From Nisaea denitrificans DSM 18348 (GTDB lineage Bacteria; Pseudomonadota; Alphaproteobacteria; Thalassobaculales; Thalassobaculaceae), in contig NZ_AUFM01000011.1 of the NCBI RefSeq assembly GCF_000426505.1, forward strand, positions 496,001 through 560,000: a DNA stretch of 64,000 nucleotides. Direction: 5' to 3'. Under the pieces are notes generated by a model. That model made no database searches. It saw only the letters and a program-made list of their open reading frames with translations, and had not been told where the DNA came from. Shown here piece after piece: positions 38,485 through 47,499 of this stretch. Positions within the stretch are counted from its first letter, which is position 1, and every line of letters begins with the position of its first letter. The translations under genes and the position numbers were made by a program.

Positions 38485-40089
38485 TCAGATTGCAATGGCC
38501 GCTCCGTCCCGGCGGGAATCCGCGGCACCTGAGAGGGCGCCGCTTTTCGGATCGCGGCGGATCGCATGCATGCCGCCGCACTGCATCGAGAAGGGTGTCG
38601 TCATCTCAATCTCATGACCGCGCCGTTTCAACTCCTCGATTACCGGCTCCTCCACGCGTGCTTCGAGGGCGACCTTGGCACCGTCCCAAAGCCGGGCGCG
38701 AGGGGCATCAATGGCGGCCTGAAGGTCGAGGCCGAAATCGAGATGATGGACCATGGCCTGCGCCTGGGTTTGCAGGATGCCGTAGCTTCCGGGAGTGCCG
38801 AGCGCGAGGACGGCGTCGCCATCCTTGAGCGAGATGGAGGGAGCGAGGCACATCCCGAAACGCTGCCCACCGACAAGGCGGTTCGGTGAGTCCGGGTGAA
38901 GGTCGCCCCAGTTCATGAAGTTGTTCATGGTCACGCCCGTCCCCGGAATGACGACACCAGAGCCGAACATGGATCCAAGGCTTTGGGTCAGGCATACCGC
39001 GTTTCCGTCGCGGTCCATGGCGGAAAAGGATGTCGTGTGTTCGCGCAGCTCCACGCCCCCGGGCAGAGCGCCGTCGGCGAATTGTTCCGTGCGTCCGATG
39101 ATCGGTGCTGGGTCGAGGAGGCGCTCGCGCAGAGCGGCGATATAGCGCTCGCTCAGCAGTTCCGCGACACGCTCCGGCGTGCATTTATTGTTGCGGATAC
39201 GGGTTTCTGCCGCCAAACGGACGGCCCGGAAAACCATATCCAGATGGTCCGCCGAAAGATGCTCCTTGGCACCGATATCGAAGCCGTCGAGCAATTTCAG
39301 GGTCAGCAGGAATTGAAAGGATTCGGCAGGCGGCGGCGGCACGTGAACGTCGAGCCCCCGATAATTCGTGACCACCGGCTCTTCCCAGACCGGCGCGACG
39401 GCGGCGAGGTCACCCTCCGACATGCAGCCGCCGAGCGATTTAAGATGCGCGATCATCTTTCGGCCTAGGGGGCCGTCATAGAGATAGGAAGGTCCCTCTG
39501 AGGCGATGGCTTCCAGCGTTTCCGCGAGGTCCGGTTGCTTCAGGACGGCATTGAGGGTGGCGTTGTCGGTAGGATCGATATAGGTCGAGAGCCATTCCGG
39601 CTGCATCGCTCTCGGACGGCTGACGCGCACCATTTCGACGAAGAATGGCGAGACCGGGATGCCCTGCCGCGCATGCCTGATCGCCGGCGCCAGGAGGGTG
39701 CTCAACGGAAGTGTGCCGAGTTCCGAGGCCAACGTGCACCAGCCGGCGAGATTGCCCGGTGTTCCACTTGCATTTGCCCCGTCCCGGATGTCGAGGCTGT
39801 CCAGTTTACCGGCATCGAATGCGGACGGCACCGGCGGGTGGAAATCGAGAACGCGGACTTTCCGTTCCTTGGCCGAGAACACGGTTGCGCAACCGAGTCC
39901 GGCAAGGCCGGACATGAAAGGTTCGGCAACGTTGAGTACTGCGGCGGTGGCGACGATGGCATCGAATGCATTGCCGCCGGCCTCCAGCATCTTGGCACCT
40001 GCCGCCGAGGCCAGCGGGTGGGCGGAAGAGACCATTCCGCCAACCGCACGCACTGTCGGTCGGCCGTGTGAATAGGCGGCGACACCCAT
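38485..40089 (-). CDS. ggt: Gamma-glutamyltransferase family protein, apparently without signal peptide
   Basis: N-terminal nucleophile hydrolase that self-cleaves and then transfers or hydrolyses gamma-glutamyl groups, as on glutathione. The N-terminal GGMVSSAHPLASAAG and GGNAFDAIVA are typical. The autoprocessing threonine should be Thr352 in REHTTSFSAMDRDGNAV, and the oxyanion/lid region includes GSGVVIPGTGVTMNNFM. Length is 534 residues. The protein starts directly with the catalytic fold and has no export signal, unlike periplasmic E. coli GGT. TTS replaces the usual TTH after the cleavage point, so the substrate could differ from glutathione. A GGGGGAA sequence precedes the ATG. Confidence 0.88.
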   Translation of the reverse strand: MGVAAYSHGRPTVRAVGGMVSSAHPLASAAGAKMLEAGGNAFDAIVATAAVLNVAEPFMSGLAGLGCATVFSAKERKVRVLDFHPPVPSAFDAGKLDSLDIRDGANASGTPGNLAGWCTLASELGTLPLSTLLAPAIRHARQGIPVSPFFVEMVRVSRPRAMQPEWLSTYIDPTDNATLNAVLKQPDLAETLEAIASEGPSYLYDGPLGRKMIAHLKSLGGCMSEGDLAAVAPVWEEPVVTNYRGLDVHVPPPPAESFQFLLTLKLLDGFDIGAKEHLSADHLDMVFRAVRLAAETRIRNNKCTPERVAELLSERYIAALRERLLDPAPIIGRTEQFADGALPGGVELREHTTSFSAMDRDGNAVCLTQSLGSMFGSGVVIPGTGVTMNNFMNWGDLHPDSPNRLVGGQRFGMCLAPSISLKDGDAVLALGTPGSYGILQTQAQAMVHHLDFGLDLQAAIDAPRARLWDGAKVALEARVEEPVIEELKRRGHEIEMTTPFSMQCGGMHAIRRDPKSGALSGAADSRRDGAAIAI

Positions 40090-40481
40090 CGAAATTCCCC
40101 CATTGAATTGAAGAGAGGCGAGCAGGACACCCGCATCTTGCGTGAGCCGCAGAACACGACTGGAGTGAGGATGCAGGTGAGGAAAGCGTGGATCAATCCA
40201 AAATGCGGTTCTGCGAGTGAAGGAGGCCGGTAATAGCGTTTTGTGGACCCTTTGATGGGGACAATATCATGCATTGTGAGAGCTGAAGGACGGCGATGGT
40301 TTGCTCCGTTTCTTATTGGTCCTTTAAGAGCTTCATGAGCGGTGAGAGACAGTTTTAAGCGATATCTCGGTTTACAATTAAGACGGGCATATTCCTTAAG
40401 TGCACGGGAATGGAGCGCATCTTTGGGGCACGGCGCAGGATCAAAAAAATCCACATGACCTAATTTTTATTTGTCTCGAGG

Positions 40482-40499
40482 TGAGTAATTTGATACTCA
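40482..40499. promoter_or_regulatory. Operator-like dyad TGAGTA-N6-TACTCA
   Basis: A perfect 6+6 inverted repeat with a six-base centre, 74 bases before the small secreted protein gene. The size and spacing resemble a dimeric regulator site. No regulator gene lies nearby. Confidence 0.35.
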
Positions 40500-40504
40500 A
40501 ATGC

Positions 40505-40528
40505 AATCAATAATAGAAATTATTGATT
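40505..40528. promoter_or_regulatory. AT-rich perfect palindrome upstream of the small secreted protein gene
   Basis: AATCAATAAT, four bases, ATTATTGATT: a perfect ten-base inverted repeat. No T-tract follows, so it is not a terminator. It could be an operator or an mRNA leader hairpin 44 bases before the likely start codon. Confidence 0.4.
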
Positions 40529-40572
40529 CTGTAATCCGGATTAATGCGCGATATCACTCGAAGATTGGAAAC

Positions 40573-40935
40573 ATGATGTTCGAATTGAAAAACTATGCTG
40601 GAGGGCTCGCTCTAGCGCTTGTCGCTAGTTTCGTCGCTACGGCTGATGCGAAGGCTGCTTGTACAGTCGCAGCCGGTCAAAACGTTACAAATACTCAGAA
40701 GGCGTGGCCGGGAAATGCCTATCACGAAGCGCTCAGAAACGCTTATGCAGAAGATCGCTGTGAAATAACTCTCGATTTGCATACCGGCGGAGACGGATGC
40801 GGAACCAACTCCGGAACAAACCACATCACGGTAAAGACCTATACGTCTGGCAATAATTACAAACGCACTTACCATGTGTTCAATTACACAATGCAAGACG
40901 CGAATGGTGTAACCCGTCAGTGTTCTACCTATTAG
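40573..40935 (+). CDS. Small secreted cysteine-containing protein of unknown function
   Basis: I do not recognise the family. From the ATG at 40573 the product is about 120 residues: a signal peptide (hydrophobic AGGLALALVASFVA, cleavage near AKAA) and a mature domain of roughly 90 residues. Four cysteines in the mature part (in AACTV, DRCEI, DGCGT and RQCST) would form two disulfides in the periplasm. The mature part is rich in Asn, Thr, Tyr and Gly, as in small beta-structured secreted proteins. Its DNA is clearly more AT-rich than its neighbours. The frame is open to 40501, but that extension lacks a signal peptide. A terminator follows directly. Confidence 0.6.
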   Translation: MMFELKNYAGGLALALVASFVATADAKAACTVAAGQNVTNTQKAWPGNAYHEALRNAYAEDRCEITLDLHTGGDGCGTNSGTNHITVKTYTSGNNYKRTYHVFNYTMQDANGVTRQCSTY

Positions 40936-40949
40936 AGTTCACCAAACAA

Positions 40950-40980
40950 AACGCCGCCCAATAGGGCGGCGTTTCTGTTT
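40950..40980. terminator. Bidirectional terminator between the small secreted protein gene and ppdK
   Basis: AACGCCGCCC, loop AATA, GGGCGGCGTT, then TTCTGTTT on the plus strand; on the minus strand the complement is followed by TTGTTTGG. It serves two converging genes. Confidence 0.85.
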
Positions 40981-40995
40981 CCGGGAAAGCGTTGA

Positions 40996-43680
40996 TCAAG
41001 CGTCCTGTTTACGCACGTCATCAGACTCGTCGATCGCCGCCTGCGCCGCCGCGAGGCGGGCGATCGGGACCCGGTAGGGAGAGCAGGAGACGTAAGTCAG
41101 GCCGACTTCGTGGCAGAACCGGACCGACGCCGGGTCACCGCCATGTTCGCCGCAGATCCCCATCTTCAGGTCCGGGCGGGTCTTCTTGCCTTTTTCGGCG
41201 CCCATGCGCACGAGGGCGCCGACGCCGTCCCGGTCAATGGTAATGAACGGATCGGCCGGCAGCAGACCGCGATGCAGGTATTCCTCGATGAAGGAGCCAG
41301 CATCGTCACGGGAGAAGCCGAATGTGGTCTGGGTCAGATCGTTTGTTCCGAAGCTGAAGAATTCGGCCGTCTCGGCGATCTCGTCAGCCACCAGACAGGC
41401 GCGCGGCAACTCGATCATGGTGCCGACCATGTATTCGAAGTCTTCGCCGGTTTCCTTTTTTACAGCGTCCGCGATGCGGCGGACGATCACGGCCTGATCG
41501 TCCATTTCAGCCTTGGTGCCGACCAGCGGGATCATCACTTCCGGAATGGCCTTGATGCCTTCCTTCTTAACCGCAACGACGGCTTCGAAAATGGCCCGGG
41601 CCTGCATTTCACAGAGTTCCGGATAGGTCACGCCGAGGCGGCAGCCGCGATGACCCAGCATCGGATTGGCTTCGTCGAGTTCCGCTTTTCTGATCTGCAG
41701 GGCACGTAGCGAGACACCGGCGGCATCGGCCACAGCCTGCATTTCCTCGTCCGTGTGCGGCAGGAATTCGTTCAGTGGCGGGTCCAGCAGGCGAATGGTT
41801 GCCGGCAGGCCGTTCATGATGCGGAAGAGGGCTGTGAAGTCCTCGCGCTGGTACGGCAGCAGCTTCGTGATGGCCGCACGGCGCGCTTCGGGATCGCGGG
41901 CCAGGATCATCTCGCGCATGTGCACGATCCGCTCCGGATCGAAGAACATGTGCTCTGTCCGTGACAGGCCGATACCTTCGGCGCCGAAATCGACGGCGGT
42001 CTGGGCATCCAGCGGGGTTTCCGCATTGGCCCGGACTCCGAGGGTGCGGAACTCGTCCACCCAGCCCATCAGCTCACCGAAATCGCCAGTCAACTCCGGC
42101 TTGATGGTGGCGACTTCGCCCTTCATCACTTCACCGGTGGTGCCGTCCAGGGTGATGATGTCACCTTCGACGAACTCGCGCCCGCCTGCCAGCATCACCT
42201 TGTTCTTGCCATCGACCTTGATCTCGCCCGCGCCGGAGACGCAGGGTGTGCCCATGCCGCGTGCCACGACGGCCGCGTGGGATGTCATGCCGCCACGCGT
42301 GGTCAGGATACCTTCGGCCACGTGCATGCCACCGATATCCTCGGGGCTGGTCTCGTTGCGGACCAGGACGACCTTCTTACCGGCCTTGACCCATTCTTCT
42401 GCCTCTTCGGCGGTGAACACGATCTGGCCACTGGCGGCACCGGGAGAGGCGGGCAGGCCGCGGCCGACAACATCGCGCGTGGCATTGGGGTCGAGGGTCG
42501 GGTGCAGCATCTGGTCGAGCTGGGCCGGGTCGATACGGCGCACGGCTTCGCGCTTGTCGATAAGGCCTTCACGCACCAAATCACAGGCGATTTTCAGGGC
42601 CGCCGCTGCAGTCCGTTTGCCGTTCCGGGTCTGCAGGATCCAGAGTCGGTTCTGTTGAACCGTGAACTCCATGTCCTGCATGTCAAGATAATGGGATTCA
42701 AGCTTGTCGCGGATCGCCACCAGTTCCTTGTAGACGTCCGGCTGGACCTCTTCCATGGAAGCAAGATCCCCGCCGCCTTCCTCGCGCTCTGCGATGGTGA
42801 GCGGCTGCGGCGTGCGAATACCGGCGACCACGTCCTCGCCCTGAGCGTTGACCAGAAACTCGCCATAGAAGCGGTTGTCGCCGGTCGAGGGATTGCGGGA
42901 GAAGCAGACGCCGGTCGAGCAATCCTCACCCATATTGCCGAACACCATGCTCTGCACGGAAACGGCGGTGCCCCAGGATTCCGGAATGTCATGCAGGCGG
43001 CGGTATGTATTCGCGCGCTGGTTCTTCCAGGAGCCGAACACGGCGCTGATCGCGCCCCAGAGCTGTTCCTTCGGATCTTCCGGGAAGTCCCGGCCCAGAA
43101 CCTCCTTCACCCGCGCCTTGTACTCAGAGACGATGGTCTTCCAGTCGTCCGCCGACATTTCCGTGTCGAGGCTGTAGTCTTTCAGCTCTTTGTACTCTTC
43201 GAGGATTTCCTCGAAATTGTAGTGCTCCACCTCGAGCACGACGTCGCTGTACATCTGGATGAAGCGGCGGAAACTGTCATAGGCGAAACGCTCGTCGTTG
43301 GTCTCGCGGGCTAGGGCAGTAACGGTGGTATCGTTCAGGCCGAGATTGAGCACCGTGTCCATCATGCCTGGCATGGAGGCGCGGGCACCGGAGCGGACGG
43401 AAACCAGAAGCGGCTTCTGATCGGAGCCGAAGCCTCGTCCGAGGGCCGTTTCAACCGCTTTCAGGCCGGCTTCAACCTGGTCGGCAAGATCGCTTGGGTA
43501 GGTCCGGCCATTGGCATAATAGTACGTGCAGACCTCGGTTGAGATCGTAAAGCCTGGGGGGACAGGCAGGTCGAGATTGGCCATCTCCGCCAGATTGGCG
43601 CCCTTGCCACCCAGAAGCTCCCGCAATTTGGCCGACCCGTCGGCCTTGCCTGCTCCGAAATTGTACACCCACTTAGCCAA
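40996..43680 (-). CDS. ppdK: Pyruvate, phosphate dikinase
   Basis: Interconverts pyruvate, ATP and phosphate with phosphoenolpyruvate, AMP and diphosphate. The N-terminal nucleotide-binding domain begins WVYNFGAGKADGSAKLRELL. The swivelling domain has the phosphohistidine motif GGMTSHAAVVARGMGTPCVS near residue 455, and the C-terminal PEP-binding barrel ends with GICGEHGGDPASVRF. The 894-residue length is standard. The upstream 197 bases contain no gene. Confidence 0.98.
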   Translation of the reverse strand: MAKWVYNFGAGKADGSAKLRELLGGKGANLAEMANLDLPVPPGFTISTEVCTYYYANGRTYPSDLADQVEAGLKAVETALGRGFGSDQKPLLVSVRSGARASMPGMMDTVLNLGLNDTTVTALARETNDERFAYDSFRRFIQMYSDVVLEVEHYNFEEILEEYKELKDYSLDTEMSADDWKTIVSEYKARVKEVLGRDFPEDPKEQLWGAISAVFGSWKNQRANTYRRLHDIPESWGTAVSVQSMVFGNMGEDCSTGVCFSRNPSTGDNRFYGEFLVNAQGEDVVAGIRTPQPLTIAEREEGGGDLASMEEVQPDVYKELVAIRDKLESHYLDMQDMEFTVQQNRLWILQTRNGKRTAAAALKIACDLVREGLIDKREAVRRIDPAQLDQMLHPTLDPNATRDVVGRGLPASPGAASGQIVFTAEEAEEWVKAGKKVVLVRNETSPEDIGGMHVAEGILTTRGGMTSHAAVVARGMGTPCVSGAGEIKVDGKNKVMLAGGREFVEGDIITLDGTTGEVMKGEVATIKPELTGDFGELMGWVDEFRTLGVRANAETPLDAQTAVDFGAEGIGLSRTEHMFFDPERIVHMREMILARDPEARRAAITKLLPYQREDFTALFRIMNGLPATIRLLDPPLNEFLPHTDEEMQAVADAAGVSLRALQIRKAELDEANPMLGHRGCRLGVTYPELCEMQARAIFEAVVAVKKEGIKAIPEVMIPLVGTKAEMDDQAVIVRRIADAVKKETGEDFEYMVGTMIELPRACLVADEIAETAEFFSFGTNDLTQTTFGFSRDDAGSFIEEYLHRGLLPADPFITIDRDGVGALVRMGAEKGKKTRPDLKMGICGEHGGDPASVRFCHEVGLTYVSCSPYRVPIARLAAAQAAIDESDDVRKQDA

Positions 43681-43877
43681 GATCCGCTCTCCGAGTCATG
43701 GTTCCAGTGCCTAGCGCCCGGGCACTCGCACCCGGGGATATAGGCACCGTTTGATTGTTGCACCTGCGAAAGGTCCAACGGGGTCGGATGGTGTTTACTC
43801 AAAGAAATGCGTCGTTGGAAGGAAAGAGTCGCAGTCCGGAGCGGAATTTGACTCTTTCGTGACGCTGATTCTGTGAA

Positions 43878-44699
43878 TCAGTGTGCCATCAGGACCGGAA
43901 CGGTCAGATTTTCCAGAACATCGCGGGTGGTTCCCCCGAAAATATCCTCGCGGATACGGGTCCGGCTATAGGCACCCATAACCAGAATGTCGGGATTTGT
44001 GCTGGCGCAATGGGTCAGGATCGTATTCGCGATGCCGCCATTATCGGGAAGAACGACCTGCCGGGCGTCGATTCCGTGCCGCCGGAGATGGCGGAGAATG
44101 TCATGGCCGCCATCGGGCGGTGTGTCTTTCGGAACAACAGTAACGATATCGATCCGGCTCTTCGTTTCCAGGATCTGCATCGCATCCGTAAGGGCGCGGG
44201 CGGCCGGGCGGCTGCCGTCCCAGGCGACCACGGCGAATTCGTTGAAGGGCCGGTCTTCATACTTTTTCGGTACGACGATCACGGGTTTGCCGGAGAGCAG
44301 CACGATATCCTCGGGCCGGATTTCCGCCTTCACCCCGTTTGACGCGGTGAATTGACCGACAAGCAGGATATCGAAATATCGGGAGCCTTTCGCCAGAACC
44401 CGGTTCGGCTCACCCTGTTCCGCGATCCAGTCCCCTTTGCTGGTATAGCCGAGGTCTACCAGTTCTTTCCGGAATTGCGCCTCGATGCCGGAGACGCTGT
44501 CCTGTTCCGCCTTTTGCAGGGTTTCCAGGATGCTGTCCGGTATCCACTGGCGCGTCTGGTTATCCAGATGGAGCGGCGGGTTTACATGCAGCCCGGTGAT
44601 GGACGCACCGTATTTGGCGGCCATACGCACCGCCAGCCGGAGCGCAGCATTACTGTTGGCCGTGCCGTTGTAGGCAACGGCCAGATCCTTGATTGCCAT
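43878..44699 (-). CDS. Tandem universal stress protein (UspA family)
   Basis: Two UspA-like domains (about residues 1-145 and 155-273) in one chain. The second retains a nucleotide-loop region (VMGAYSRTRIREDIFGGTTR) and an end typical of the family (VPVLMAH). The start at 44699 gives MAIKDLAVAYNG and has a strong GGGAGGA site; the frame is open to 44738. It lies 19 bases after the formate dehydrogenase alpha gene on the same strand, so it is probably the third gene of that operon, a hint of an energy- or redox-linked function. Confidence 0.9.
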   Translation of the reverse strand: MAIKDLAVAYNGTANSNAALRLAVRMAAKYGASITGLHVNPPLHLDNQTRQWIPDSILETLQKAEQDSVSGIEAQFRKELVDLGYTSKGDWIAEQGEPNRVLAKGSRYFDILLVGQFTASNGVKAEIRPEDIVLLSGKPVIVVPKKYEDRPFNEFAVVAWDGSRPAARALTDAMQILETKSRIDIVTVVPKDTPPDGGHDILRHLRRHGIDARQVVLPDNGGIANTILTHCASTNPDILVMGAYSRTRIREDIFGGTTRDVLENLTVPVLMAH

Positions 44700-44718
44700 T
44701 CGTTCCTCCCATGGCCGC

Positions 44719-47499
44719 TTATTCCGCGGCTTCCACACTTTCCTGCACGGCCTCGATCTTGGCGGCGCAGAATTTGAACTCCGGAATCTTGCCCATCGGA
44801 TCGAGCTGCGGATTGGTCAGCAGGTTGGCGGCCGCCTCCGCGAAGCAGAACGGGATGAAGATCATCCCTTCGGGAACGTCCACATCTTGCCGGGCTTTCA
44901 GGGCAACCGTGCCGCGCCGGGTGGTGACCCGAACATAATCGCCGGCCTGTACGTTCATCCGCTTCATGTCCCAGCGATTGAGGCCGGCAATGGCTTCAGG
45001 CTCCAGAGCATCGAGTGTCGCTGAACGCCGGGTCATGCTCCCGGTGTGCCAGTGCTCCAATAGGCGCCCAGTGGTGAGGATCATCGGATATTCCGCATCC
45101 GGCAACTCCGCCGGTGCCGTGACCTGGGCCGGGACGATCTTCGCGCGTCCGGATGCCGTCGGGAACCGGTCGCCGAAGATGATCGCGTTTCCGGGCTTGT
45201 CCGGCGCGTCACAGGGATAAGTAACCGCTTCCTCGCGTTCCAGCCGTTCCCAGGTGATGTTCTTCAGGGATGGCATGATCTCCGTCATCTCGGCGAAAAT
45301 GTCGGAGGGGTGCTTGTAGTCCCAGTCCAGCCCGATGCGCTGCGCCAGTTCCTGCACCAACTCCCAGTCCTGCCGGGCCTGACCCGGTGCTGGAACCACG
45401 GGACGGGCGATTTGCACCTGACGGTTGGTATTGGTGAAGGTGCCCCACTTCTCCGCATGGGCGGATGCGGGCAGCACCACGTCGGCATGCCAGGCGGTCT
45501 CGGTCAGGAAGATATCCTGAACCACGAGATGCTCTAGCCGGGCGAGGGCTGCGCGGGCGTGGCTCTGGTCGGGGTCCGACATGGCCGGGTTTTCACCGAG
45601 GATATACATCGACTTGATCTCGTCGCGCAGGATGGCGTCGATGATCTCGACCACAGTGAGCCCCTTGACCGGCGGCAGGTCCGTTTTCCAGAACTCCTCA
45701 TAGGCAGAGCGGATGCTGGGATCCTCGACGGACTTGTAGTCCGGGAAGACCATCGGGATCATGCCGGCATCGGAGGCGCCCTGCACATTGTTCTGGCCGC
45801 GCAGCGGATGTAGGCCGCTGCCGGGGCGGCCGATCTGGCCGGTGGTCAGGGCCAGCGCGATCAGGCAACGGGCATTGTCCGTGCCGTGGATATGCTGGGA
45901 GACACCCATGCCCCAGAAGATCAGCGACGCCGTTGATGTGGCGTAGAGCCGGGCGACGGAGCGGATGGTCTCGGCGGGAATACCGCAGATCTCTTCCATC
46001 TTCTCCGGTGCAAAATCCTTGATGCTGGATTTCAAAGCCTCGAAGCCCTCGGTGTTCGCGGCTACATATTGAACGTCGTAGAGGTTTTCCTCGACGATGG
46101 TGTGCAGCATGCCGTTCAGCAGGGCGACGTCGGAGCCGGGCTTGAACTGCAGAACCTTGGTTGCATGGCGGGCGAGACCGTTATTCTGGCCGCGCGGGTC
46201 CATGATGATCAGCTCCGCGCCCTTCTTGGCAGCAGCCTTCAGGAACGTCGCGGCGACTGGATGATTTTCTGCCGGGCGCGCACCGATGACGATAATGCAG
46301 TCGCTGTCCTCGGCGGCGGTGAAGGGAGCCGTCACGGCACCGGAATTCAGTCCTTCCATCAGGGCGGCGACCGAGGAGGCGTGGCAGAGCCGGGTGCAGT
46401 GATCGACATTGTTGGTGCCGAAACCCTGACGGATCAGCTTCTGGAAGACATAGGCTTCCTCATTCGAGCATTTCGCCGAGCCAAAACCGGCAAGCGCATC
46501 GCCGCCATCGCGGTCGATCACCTTTTTCAGGCCGGAGGCAGCGCGTTCCAGGGCTTCTTCCCAGGTCGCCTCGCGGAAATATTTGGAGACATCGCCGCGA
46601 TCGATTTCCACGTCGCCGGCCTTCGGCGCATCGTCGCGCCGGATCAGCGGCACGGTCAGCCGGTCCGGGTGGTGGATGTAATCGAACCCGAAGCGGCCCT
46701 TTACGCAAAGCCGGTTGTTGTTGGCGGGGCCATCGCGGCCGTCGATCTGAAGGATCTTGTCGTCCTTCACATGCACGCGGGTCTGGCAGCCGACACCGCA
46801 ATAGGGGCAGAGCGTGTCGACCACGCGGTCGGCGTACTCTGTCCGGGTTCCTGCTTTGTCGAGCAGGTTGGCTTCCATCAGCGCGCCGGTCGGGCAGGCC
46901 TGAACGCATTCGCCGCAGGCAACGCAGGTAGACTCGCCCATGCCCTCGTCGAAATCGAAGACGACCTTGGAGCCGTGCCCGCGATAGGCCATGCCGATGA
47001 CGTCATTCACCTGGACTTCGCGACAGGCCCGGACGCAGAGATTGCAGTTGATGCAGGCGTCCAGATTGACCGTGATCGCGGAGTGGCTGAGATCCGCTTT
47101 CGGTCTGTCGATTCCGGGAAACCGGCTGGAGTCTCCTATTTCCATCTGGTCGACCCAGTTCCAGAATTTGGAATCCGGGTCATGACTGGTTTCGCGTTCC
47201 GGCTGATCGGCGATCAGCAGCTCGAAGACCATGTCGCGGGATTTCTTCGCTCGCTCGCTTGCCGTCTGCACTTTCATGCCCGGCGTCGGTGTGCGGACGC
47301 AGGAGGCGGTGAGGGTACGTTCGCCCTCTACCTCGACCATGCAGGCCCGGCAGTTGCCATCGGCCCGGTAGTCTTTCTCGGGCTGCCAGCACAGGTGCGG
47401 GATCTCGGTGCCGAGACGGTCCGCGACCTGCCAGATGGTTTCACCGGACAGCGCTTCGACAGTTTCGCCGTTCAACTCGAAAGAGATGCGATCGCTCAT
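44719..47499 (-). CDS. fdhA: NAD-linked formate dehydrogenase, catalytic alpha subunit (Mo/W bis-MGD)
   Basis: Oxidises formate to CO2. An N-terminal [2Fe-2S] domain has Cys37, 50, 53 and 67. The His-Cys [4Fe-4S] site of NuoG/FdsA types lacks its cysteines here (region 100-125). Two ferredoxin clusters follow: Cys149, 152, 155, 159 and Cys192, 195, 198, 202. The molybdopterin domain has a [4Fe-4S] site (Cys231, 234, 238, 265), and Cys372-His373 in CTRLCHAS as metal ligand and neighbour; it is a cysteine, not selenocysteine, enzyme. Product is 926 residues from the ATG at 47499, which overlaps fdhB by four bases. The pair resembles the FDH1 enzyme of Methylorubrum extorquens, which binds tungsten; the metal here is undetermined. 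Confidence 0.93.
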   Translation of the reverse strand: MSDRISFELNGETVEALSGETIWQVADRLGTEIPHLCWQPEKDYRADGNCRACMVEVEGERTLTASCVRTPTPGMKVQTASERAKKSRDMVFELLIADQPERETSHDPDSKFWNWVDQMEIGDSSRFPGIDRPKADLSHSAITVNLDACINCNLCVRACREVQVNDVIGMAYRGHGSKVVFDFDEGMGESTCVACGECVQACPTGALMEANLLDKAGTRTEYADRVVDTLCPYCGVGCQTRVHVKDDKILQIDGRDGPANNNRLCVKGRFGFDYIHHPDRLTVPLIRRDDAPKAGDVEIDRGDVSKYFREATWEEALERAASGLKKVIDRDGGDALAGFGSAKCSNEEAYVFQKLIRQGFGTNNVDHCTRLCHASSVAALMEGLNSGAVTAPFTAAEDSDCIIVIGARPAENHPVAATFLKAAAKKGAELIIMDPRGQNNGLARHATKVLQFKPGSDVALLNGMLHTIVEENLYDVQYVAANTEGFEALKSSIKDFAPEKMEEICGIPAETIRSVARLYATSTASLIFWGMGVSQHIHGTDNARCLIALALTTGQIGRPGSGLHPLRGQNNVQGASDAGMIPMVFPDYKSVEDPSIRSAYEEFWKTDLPPVKGLTVVEIIDAILRDEIKSMYILGENPAMSDPDQSHARAALARLEHLVVQDIFLTETAWHADVVLPASAHAEKWGTFTNTNRQVQIARPVVPAPGQARQDWELVQELAQRIGLDWDYKHPSDIFAEMTEIMPSLKNITWERLEREEAVTYPCDAPDKPGNAIIFGDRFPTASGRAKIVPAQVTAPAELPDAEYPMILTTGRLLEHWHTGSMTRRSATLDALEPEAIAGLNRWDMKRMNVQAGDYVRVTTRRGTVALKARQDVDVPEGMIFIPFCFAEAAANLLTNPQLDPMGKIPEFKFCAAKIEAVQESVEAAE

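Larger units (their letters stand above)
40090..40572. other. Intergenic region between ggt and the small secreted protein gene
   Basis: About 480 bases without a convincing gene. The part near ggt has ordinary composition. From about 40360 onward it becomes AT-rich and contains two dyad symmetries annotated separately. It must hold the divergent promoters for ggt and the small gene. Confidence 0.6.
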
